Shown piece after piece: positions 1 to 5,076 of a stretch of DNA of 5,076 nt (position 1 is the first letter of the stretch; the number at the start of each line of letters is the position of its first letter). Position numbers and translations under genes: made by a program. The DNA comes from HGM13006 sp964514175. GTDB lineage: Bacteria > Bacillota > Clostridia > Oscillospirales > Oscillospiraceae. Location of the stretch: NCBI GenBank assembly GCA_964514175.1, contig CAZEPQ010000138.1, positions 1 to 5,076 on the forward strand, in the 5' to 3' direction. Below the pieces are notes generated by a model. That model searched no databases and was not told the DNA's origin. It was given only the letters and a program-made list of their open reading frames with translations.

Positions 1-779
1 AGCAGCTCCATGTTGGCGCCGTAGTAGCTGTCGATGGTGCCTACGTCCTTCCAGTAGCCGGAGAACTCATAGGCGTATAGACGTTTTTCTGCGGCGAGCA
101 TATTGGGGATGATGTTCTTGCCGAAGTCGTGGGAAGAGGTCTTGTCCTCGTGATCACTGAGCAGGGACTCCCGGAGGATGGGCCAGGAGAAGATGTAAAT
201 ACCCATGGAAGCCAGGTTACTGATGGGCTCGGCGGGCTTTTCCGCAAAGTTTACGATGCGGCCCAGCTCGTCACACTCCATAATGCCGAAACGGCTGGCT
301 TCCTCCCAGGGTACGGTCATAACGGAGACGGTCAGGTCGGCGTTGTGAGCCTTATGTTCTGCAAGCATCTTGCTGTAATCCATGGTGTAAAGGTGGTCAC
401 CGGAGAGGATCAGCACATACTGGGGGCTGTAGGAGTCGATAAAGTCGATGTTGTGATAAATGGCATCGGCTGTGCCCATGTACCAGGAGCCGCCGGTTTC
501 CGTCTCGTAGGGCGGCAGCACATGAACGCCGCCGTTGGAGCAGTCCAGGTCCCAGGCTTCGCCGTTGCCCAGGTAGGCATTTAAAACGGTGGGCTTGTAC
601 TGGGTCAGCACGCCTACCGTGTCAATGCCGGAAGAGACACAGTTGGAGAGGCTGAAGTCAATGATGCGATACTTGCCGCCGAAGGATACGGCGGGCTTTG
701 CGTTTTTCTTGGTCAGGGCCAGAAGTCGGCTGCCCTGGCCGCCAGCTAACAGCATGGCGATACACTCTTTTTTGCGCAT
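1..779 (-). CDS. glgC: Glucose-1-phosphate adenylyltransferase (ADP-glucose pyrophosphorylase), 5' part; continues past left edge
   Basis: GlgC makes ADP-glucose from ATP and glucose-1-phosphate, the committed step of bacterial glycogen synthesis in the cytoplasm. The window holds 259 complete codons with no stop. The usual length is about 380-430 residues, so the rest of the catalytic domain and the C-terminal left-handed beta-helix domain lie outside. Seen in the translation: nucleotide-binding LAGGQGSRL at residues 11-19, KNAKPAVSFGGKYRIIDF at 25-42, GSWYMGTADAI near 97-107, LSGDHLYTMDY at 125-135, EEASRFGIM at 159-167, FAEKP at 178-182 and SGYWKDVGTIDSY near 240-252. By motif alignment D128 matches E. 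coli catalytic D142, K181 matches glucose-1-phosphate-binding K195, and K25 matches K39, linked to activator response. It is not GlgD, the degenerate Firmicute paralogue, because these residues are intact. ATG at 777-779 is chosen because AAGGAGG lies 6 nt upstream. The gene follows glgP after 105 bp on the same strand, so it is probably co-transcribed. Confidence 0.96.
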   Translation of the reverse strand, partial: MRKKECIAMLLAGGQGSRLLALTKKNAKPAVSFGGKYRIIDFSLSNCVSSGIDTVGVLTQYKPTVLNAYLGNGEAWDLDCSNGGVHVLPPYETETGGSWYMGTADAIYHNIDFIDSYSPQYVLILSGDHLYTMDYSKMLAEHKAHNADLTVSVMTVPWEEASRFGIMECDELGRIVNFAEKPAEPISNLASMGIYIFSWPILRESLLSDHEDKTSSHDFGKNIIPNMLAAEKRLYAYEFSGYWKDVGTIDSYYGANMEL

Positions 780-785
780 GGGAAC

Positions 786-792
786 CCTCCTT
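786..792 (-). promoter_or_regulatory. Ribosome binding site of glgC
   Basis: The minus strand reads AAGGAGG here, a full match to the anti-Shine-Dalgarno core, 6 nt before the glgC ATG. It fixes the start at 777-779 rather than at the in-frame Met9 codon. Its strength suggests that glgC is translated independently of glgP, unlike the closely coupled glgB-glgP pair. Confidence 0.85.
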
Positions 793-849
793 GTTGAATT
801 ATGCCAGAAGTTTTGGAAATGCGTTCATTTCTCCGGGGAATATGGGCAG

Positions 850-875
850 GCCGCAGCGCCGCAAAGCGCTGCGGC
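850..875. repeat. Perfect 10-bp inverted repeat (hairpin) between glgP and glgC
   Basis: GCCGCAGCGC at 850-859 and GCGCTGCGGC at 866-875 are exact reverse complements, separated by a 6-nt loop. Nine of the ten pairs are G-C, so a stable hairpin is expected in RNA from either strand. On the minus strand it begins 10 nt after the glgP stop. No U-tract follows it in that direction (the sequence continues CTGCCCATATTCC), so it is not a canonical intrinsic terminator for the glg transcript. It may protect the glgB-glgP 3' end, mark a processing site, or partly attenuate glgC. In the plus direction a T-rich run (882-890) follows after a 6-nt gap, so a weak terminator for antisense transcripts is also possible. 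The pairing is seen directly; the role is inferred. Confidence 0.7.
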
Positions 876-884
876 TGACGCTTT

Positions 885-3320
885 TTATTTCAGTTTATCA
901 CAATGGGTGTGCCAGATGTCGTCACAATACTGACGGATGGTGCGGTCAGAGCTGAAGAAGCCTGCGTTTGCGATGTTGTGCAGGCTCATCTTGCCCCAGC
1001 GTTCCTTGTCCTGGTAGACACGGGAAACCTCCTGCCAGGTCTTGAAGTAGCTGTCAAAGTCCTTGAGCACGAAATATTCGTCGTTGCCCTTCATCAGTGC
1101 GTCATGGATGCCGTAGAAGTTCCGGCCCATGGGCAGGAAGGTACCGTCCACCAGTTGATCGCAGATTTTCTGGAGCCGGGCATCGGACTGGGCGGTGTCG
1201 AAGGCGATATATCCGCCGTTCTGGTAGTAGTTCATAACCTCGTCGGCCTTGAGACCGAAGATGAAGATGTTATCGTCGCCCACCTGTTCGCGGATCTCCA
1301 CGTTGGCGCCATCCAGAGTGCCCAGGGTCACAGCACCGTTGAACATGAACTTCATGTTGCCGGTGCCGGAGGCCTCCTTGCCTGCGGTGGAGATCTGCTC
1401 AGAGATATCCGCTGCGGGGTAGATGAGCTGAGCAGTAGAGACGTTGAAGTTTTCTGGGAAGATGACCTTGATCTTCTTGCTTACCACGGGGTCGTTGTTC
1501 ACCAGCTCCGCAATGGAGTTGATATACTTGATGGACTCCTTGGCGAAGGCGTAGCCTGCGGCGGCCTTGCCTGCAAAGACGAAGGTGTGGGGAACCACAT
1601 CGGCGTTGGGATTTTCCTTCAGCACATTGTAAAGGTGCATGATCTTAAAGGCGGCCAGAAGCTGGCGCTTGTAGGCGTGGATACGCTTGACCTGGATGTC
1701 AAAGACGGAATCCGGGTCGATGTCAATGCCCATGTGACTCTTGACATAGTTGCCGAAGCGAACTTTGTTCTCTCGCTTGCTCTTGGCCAGAGCTTCCAGG
1801 AAGGCGGGGTCCTCCTTATAGGGCAGCAGCTCCTTCAGATGGCCCGCGTTACCCAGCCATTCGGGGCCGATGGCATCGGTAATGAGATGGGAAAGGCTGG
1901 GGTTGGCCTCGGCCAGGAAACGGCGATGGGTGACACCGTTGGTTTTGTTGTAAAATTTCTCCGGGGTGAGGGCGTAGAAGTCCTTCAAGGTGTCGGATTT
2001 CAGAATCTCAGTGTGGAGAGAGGCTACGCCGTTGACGCTGTATGCGCCGATGATGGAGAGGTTTGCCATATGCACCTGACCGTCCCAAAGGATGGCGGTG
2101 TTTCTCAGACGGTCATGCCAATCGGACTGGGTCCGGTCAAAGGAGGCGCAGTAGCGGCGGTCGATCTCCTCGATGATCTGGTATACACGGGGCAGGAGAG
2201 AGCGCATCAGGTCGATGGACCATTTCTCCAGGGCCTCGGGCATAACGGTGTGGTTGGTATAGGAGATGGTGCGGCGGGTGATATCCCAGGCCTCATCCCA
2301 TTCCAGACCTTCATCGTCCAGCAGAATACGCATTAGCTCGGGAACGCACAGGGCGGGATGGGTGTCGTTGGTGTGGATGCTGATTTTGTCAGGGAAAATG
2401 GCCCAGTTGGTGCCATAGTTCAGTTTGAAGTTCTTGACGATGTCCATGGTGCCGGCGGAAACGAAGAAATACTCCTGCTTCAGGCGCAGAGCTCTGCCGG
2501 CTTCGGTGCTGTCATCGGGGTAGAGGATGGTGGTGATGGCCTCGATCTCATTCCGCTCCCGCATGGCGCCGGAGTAGTCACCGGCATTGAAGGCAGCCAG
2601 ATCCAGACGCTGCACCACAGGCTCGGCGCTCCAAAGTCTCAAAATGTTGACGGTCTTGCCGCCGTAGCCCACGATGGGTACGTCATAGGGAACAGCCAGA
2701 ATGGTGGTGGCGTTTTTGGTGACGCACTGGAGCTTGCCGTCAGCGGTGGGGATCTGCTCAACATAGCCGCCAAACTGTACGGGAATGGCATCCTCGGGGC
2801 GCTTAACCTCCCAGGGATAGCCGTTTTCCAGCCAGCCGTCGGGCTCCTCGATCTGATAGCCATTCTCAAACTTCTGACGGAACAGGCCGAACCGATAGCG
2901 GATGCCCATGCCTACGCCGGGAACTCCCAGATAAGCCATGGAATCCAGGAAGCAGGCGGCCAGACGGCCCAAACCGCCGTTGCCCAGACCGGGATCCATT
3001 TCGCACTGACAAAGCTCGTCGAGATCAATGCCCATGTCCTCCAGACCTTCCCGGACGATGTCCTCCATCTCCAGATTGATCAGATAGTTTTTCAGAAGAC
3101 GGCCAATGAGGAACTCCATAGAGAAGTAGTGGACCTTCTTCTGCTGGAGCCGTACATGGCGCTGGGAGGTCTGGGTGCGGACCTTGCTGACGGTGCTGGA
3201 GATCAGATAGGCCAGCACTTCGTATTTCTCAAAGGTAGTACACTCGTCTATGGGCTTTGCCAAGGTCTCCAGAGCCTTGGCACCATAGGCGATCTTAAAA
3301 TCTTCTTTTCCTGCGAACAA
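885..3320 (-). CDS. glgP: Glycogen/maltodextrin phosphorylase (glycosyltransferase family 35), complete, TTG start
   Basis: This cytoplasmic PLP-dependent enzyme phosphorolyses alpha-1,4-glucan ends to release glucose-1-phosphate. The product is 811 residues, normal for bacterial phosphorylases (about 750-840), and no frame break is seen. Motifs in order: YFSMEFLIGR 65-74, glycine-rich active-site loop GLGNGGLGRLA 111-121, HTNDTHPAL 316-324, NHTVMPEALEKW 356-367, NKTNGVTHRRF 458-468, VKRIHAYKRQ 544-553, and the PLP site EASGTGNMK with Schiff-base lysine K657, followed by GTLDGANVEI 667-676. Two conserved positions differ: F660 falls where the family signature has Leu or Met, and A549 where the E. 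coli and muscle enzymes have Glu. The TTG start at 3318-3320 is supported by AAGGAG 8 nt upstream; the next Met is residue 68, inside the conserved core. The start lies 12 bp after glgB, suggesting translational coupling. The main substrate, glycogen or maltodextrin, cannot be told from sequence alone; the glg neighbours favour glycogen. Confidence 0.97.
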   Translation of the reverse strand: MFAGKEDFKIAYGAKALETLAKPIDECTTFEKYEVLAYLISSTVSKVRTQTSQRHVRLQQKKVHYFSMEFLIGRLLKNYLINLEMEDIVREGLEDMGIDLDELCQCEMDPGLGNGGLGRLAACFLDSMAYLGVPGVGMGIRYRFGLFRQKFENGYQIEEPDGWLENGYPWEVKRPEDAIPVQFGGYVEQIPTADGKLQCVTKNATTILAVPYDVPIVGYGGKTVNILRLWSAEPVVQRLDLAAFNAGDYSGAMRERNEIEAITTILYPDDSTEAGRALRLKQEYFFVSAGTMDIVKNFKLNYGTNWAIFPDKISIHTNDTHPALCVPELMRILLDDEGLEWDEAWDITRRTISYTNHTVMPEALEKWSIDLMRSLLPRVYQIIEEIDRRYCASFDRTQSDWHDRLRNTAILWDGQVHMANLSIIGAYSVNGVASLHTEILKSDTLKDFYALTPEKFYNKTNGVTHRRFLAEANPSLSHLITDAIGPEWLGNAGHLKELLPYKEDPAFLEALAKSKRENKVRFGNYVKSHMGIDIDPDSVFDIQVKRIHAYKRQLLAAFKIMHLYNVLKENPNADVVPHTFVFAGKAAAGYAFAKESIKYINSIAELVNNDPVVSKKIKVIFPENFNVSTAQLIYPAADISEQISTAGKEASGTGNMKFMFNGAVTLGTLDGANVEIREQVGDDNIFIFGLKADEVMNYYQNGGYIAFDTAQSDARLQKICDQLVDGTFLPMGRNFYGIHDALMKGNDEYFVLKDFDSYFKTWQEVSRVYQDKERWGKMSLHNIANAGFFSSDRTIRQYCDDIWHTHCDKLK

Positions 3321-3328
3321 TGATATCG

Positions 3329-3334
3329 CTCCTT
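3329..3334 (-). promoter_or_regulatory. Ribosome binding site of glgP, overlapping the glgB stop codon
   Basis: The minus strand reads TAAGGAG across the end of glgB. The last two bases of the glgB TAA stop (3333-3335) are the first two of the AAGGAG Shine-Dalgarno sequence. An 8-nt spacer leads to the TTG start of glgP. This spacing is what decides for TTG, because no ATG or GTG in the right frame lies nearby. A ribosome ending glgB would sit on the glgP initiation region, so coupled translation is likely. Confidence 0.8.
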
Positions 3335-5076
3335 AACGTTTCTTTTTTCTGGGTACTTTTTGCAGCAGAATACCGCCAATGGGGGGCACATCCACCATAA
3401 TGGACCATTTTTCGCCGTTCCAGGGGATGGGCTCTGCGTGAAGTACGCCGGGATTGCATTTTCCGCTGCCACCATACTCTGCCTGGTCGGAGCAGAGGAT
3501 CTCCCGGTAGTCCCCGGGATAGGGGACGCCGATGCGGTAGCCGGTATAGACATCCGGCTGGAAATTCAGCAGGACGGTGATGGCCTTTGTCTTTTCCTTA
3601 CCGGTGCGGCGGAACACCAAAATGCTTTCGTCCTTCCGGTCAGCGTCCAGCCAGCGGAAGCCGTCCCAACTGTGGTCATCCTGCCACAGGGCGGGGTTGT
3701 CTTTGTACAGCCGATTCAGGGCGCGGACAAAGTTTTGGTGCTGCTTGTGGGCGGGGTAATCCAGCATGAACCACTCCAGAGATTCGTACTCCCGCCATTC
3801 GATGAAAGGGCCGTACTCCGAGGACATAAAGCTGAGCTTTTTGCCCGGGTGGGTCATCTGGTACAGGGCCAGAAGTCTCAGCCCTGCAAACTGCCGCCAG
3901 TAGTCTCCCGGCATTCTGCCGATGAGACTCAGTTTTCCGTGAACCACCTCGTCGTGGCTCAGGGGCAGCACAAATTTTTCCGAAAAACTGTACATCATGG
4001 AGAAGGTCAGCTTGTCGTGGTGATACTTTCGGAAGGGGAAATCAATTTTACAGTAGTCCAGGGTGTCGTTCATCCAGCCCATGTCCCACTTCAGGTCGAA
4101 GCCCAGACCGCCATGCTCCGTGGAGCCGGTAACGTTGGGCCATGCGGAGCTTTCCTCCGCAATGGTGATGGTGCCGGGGGCGTGGGTGTGGACTGCATAG
4201 TTAAACTCCTGAAGGAAGGAAACCGCATAGAGGTTTTCTTCCCCGCCATTGGCATTATATTCCCGGGTGGCCCAATCGGGGAGTCCGAAGTTCAGGTACA
4301 GCATACTGGTGACGCCGTCCACCCGAAGACCGTCGATGTGGTAGGTGAGAAGCCAGTAGAGGGCGGAACTCATCAGGAAACCGCGAACCTCACTGCGGGC
4401 AAAATTGAATTTATAGGTGCCCCATTCAGGGTGATCGGCTGCTTCGTATAGCATATCTCCGTTAAAACGGCCCAAACCGTGGGCATCACGGCAGAAGTGG
4501 CCGGGAACCCAGTCTAAAATGACGCCGATGCCATTTTGATGGGCTTGATCCACCAAATACATCAGGTCCTTCGGACTGCCGAAGCGGCTGGTGGGGGCAA
4601 AAAATCCCGTTACCTGATAGCCCCAGGAGCCGTCAAAGGGATGCTCCAGCAGGGGCAGCAGCTCCACATGGGTATAGCCCATCTCCTTGAGATAGGGGAT
4701 CAGCTCGTCCGCAAGCTGTCGATAGCTGAGAAAGGGATAATCCGGATCCTCAGGGGTTTCCTGCTGTTTCCAGGAACCAAGATGGGCCTCGTAGATGTTC
4801 ATGGGACGGGTAGATTTTGTGTTGCGGTGGGCGGCACGGTATCGACCATCGTGCCAGGTATAGCCGTCCAGAGAAACGACTCTGGAGGCGGTGCCGGGGC
4901 GAACCTCGGCAGAAAACGCATAGGGATCGGCTTTGTCAAAGACTTCTCCTGTCGCTGTGGTAATGCGATATTTGTACAGATCACCCTCCTGGGCATTGGA
5001 GAGCACACCGGACCATACGCCGGTGGAATTCTGGGGGGCCAGATACTGGGGAATCCAATCGTTGAAATCGCCAACC
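3333..5076 (-). CDS. glgB: 1,4-alpha-glucan (glycogen) branching enzyme, GH13; N-terminus beyond right edge
   Basis: GlgB cuts alpha-1,4-glucan chains and re-attaches them by alpha-1,6 links, creating glycogen branches. The reading frame is open from 5075 to the TAA at 3333-3335, giving 580 residues. The fragment starts at VGDFNDW, the usual opening of the CBM48 (N-terminal beta-sandwich) domain, so only a few dozen residues of a short-form enzyme are missing. Whether an extra N1 module precedes it cannot be seen. In window numbering, the GH13 domain shows HVELLPLLEHPFDGSWGYQ near 136-154, DWVPGHF 188-194, GLRVDGVTSMLYL with nucleophile D253, TIAEESSAW with acid/base E307, and LPLSHDEVVHGK with D375. 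The spacing of these three residues nearly matches E. coli D405, E458 and D526. MSSEYGPFIEW (417-427) departs from the common MGGEFGQFIEW form. The protein ends in an all-beta C-terminal domain and a basic VPRKKKR tail. It lies 12 bp upstream of glgP in the same unit. Confidence 0.96.
   Translation of the reverse strand, partial: VGDFNDWIPQYLAPQNSTGVWSGVLSNAQEGDLYKYRITTATGEVFDKADPYAFSAEVRPGTASRVVSLDGYTWHDGRYRAAHRNTKSTRPMNIYEAHLGSWKQQETPEDPDYPFLSYRQLADELIPYLKEMGYTHVELLPLLEHPFDGSWGYQVTGFFAPTSRFGSPKDLMYLVDQAHQNGIGVILDWVPGHFCRDAHGLGRFNGDMLYEAADHPEWGTYKFNFARSEVRGFLMSSALYWLLTYHIDGLRVDGVTSMLYLNFGLPDWATREYNANGGEENLYAVSFLQEFNYAVHTHAPGTITIAEESSAWPNVTGSTEHGGLGFDLKWDMGWMNDTLDYCKIDFPFRKYHHDKLTFSMMYSFSEKFVLPLSHDEVVHGKLSLIGRMPGDYWRQFAGLRLLALYQMTHPGKKLSFMSSEYGPFIEWREYESLEWFMLDYPAHKQHQNFVRALNRLYKDNPALWQDDHSWDGFRWLDADRKDESILVFRRTGKEKTKAITVLLNFQPDVYTGYRIGVPYPGDYREILCSDQAEYGGSGKCNPGVLHAEPIPWNGEKWSIMVDVPPIGGILLQKVPRKKKR

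Noticed and set aside
129..584. 151-codon plus-strand open frame opposite glgC
   Set aside because: It is a shadow in codon register with glgC, which has intact nucleotide-binding and catalytic motifs across this stretch.
799..804. Possible -10 box (CATAAT on the minus strand) before glgC
   Set aside because: No acceptable -35 hexamer lies 16-18 nt upstream, and a start from this box would fall at or in the Shine-Dalgarno sequence. Co-transcription with glgP is simpler.
3258..3282. 8-bp inverted repeat TGCCAAGG/CCTTGGCA inside the start of glgP
   Set aside because: It has a 9-nt loop and lies in conserved coding sequence where the residues AK are encoded twice. About one such repeat is expected by chance in 5 kb.
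903..3323. Two long plus-strand open frames (477 and 321 codons) opposite glgP
   Set aside because: They are in exact codon register with glgP, so each antisense codon is the reverse complement of a sense codon. They stay open because glgP avoids TTA, CTA and TCA codons; a single CTA (Leu, 2334-2336) separates them. Their translations are Val/Gly/His-rich with no recognisable domain, while glgP is clearly real.
3360..4451. 363-codon plus-strand open frame opposite glgB
   Set aside because: It is also in codon register with the real gene and arises from the same codon bias. The product has no recognisable motif, and glgB carries all the conserved GH13 regions.
4867..4886. 7-bp inverted repeat TCCAGAG/CTCTGGA inside glgB
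   Set aside because: It is short and inside coding sequence; a few like it are expected by chance in a window of this size.
5004..5006. GTG at 5004-5006 as the start of glgB
   Set aside because: The frame continues upstream to the window edge and encodes the conserved CBM48 opening VGDFNDW followed by TGVWSG, so this GTG is an internal Val codon.

Overview
The window is ordinary coding sequence from a bacterial glycogen metabolism cluster. Everything is transcribed from the minus strand (right to left): the 3' part of glgB (glycogen branching enzyme), a complete glgP (glycogen phosphorylase), and the 5' part of glgC (glucose-1-phosphate adenylyltransferase, also called ADP-glucose pyrophosphorylase). 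Coding density is close to complete. The only gaps are 12 bp between glgB and glgP and 105 bp between glgP and glgC. No RNA gene, mobile element, CRISPR array or phage-like gene is visible.

The sequence is moderately GC-rich by eye. The clustering of glg genes, the strong AGGAGG-type ribosome binding sites and the wording of the GlgC and GlgB motifs fit an anaerobic Firmicute of the class Clostridia, possibly an Oscillospiraceae/Ruminococcaceae-type gut organism. That placement is an inference from motif style and was not tested by a search.

Layout by region. Positions 1-779 hold the first 259 codons of glgC, whose C-terminal half lies beyond the left edge. Positions 780-884 are intergenic, with a perfect 10-bp GC-rich inverted repeat and the glgC ribosome binding site. 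Positions 885-3320 are glgP, which starts with TTG. Positions 3321-3332 are a 12-bp gap; the glgP Shine-Dalgarno sequence overlaps the glgB stop codon. Positions 3333-5076 are glgB, which lacks its N-terminus in this window.

Together GlgC makes ADP-glucose for glycogen synthase, GlgB adds alpha-1,6 branches, and GlgP removes glucose-1-phosphate from chain ends. Synthesis and breakdown functions therefore appear to share one transcription unit. Glycogen synthase (glgA) and, if present, glgD are not in the window. I found no sign of a new biological system. The points worth a second look are modest: the TTG start with its stop/Shine-Dalgarno overlap, the intergenic hairpin, and a few substitutions in conserved enzyme motifs.
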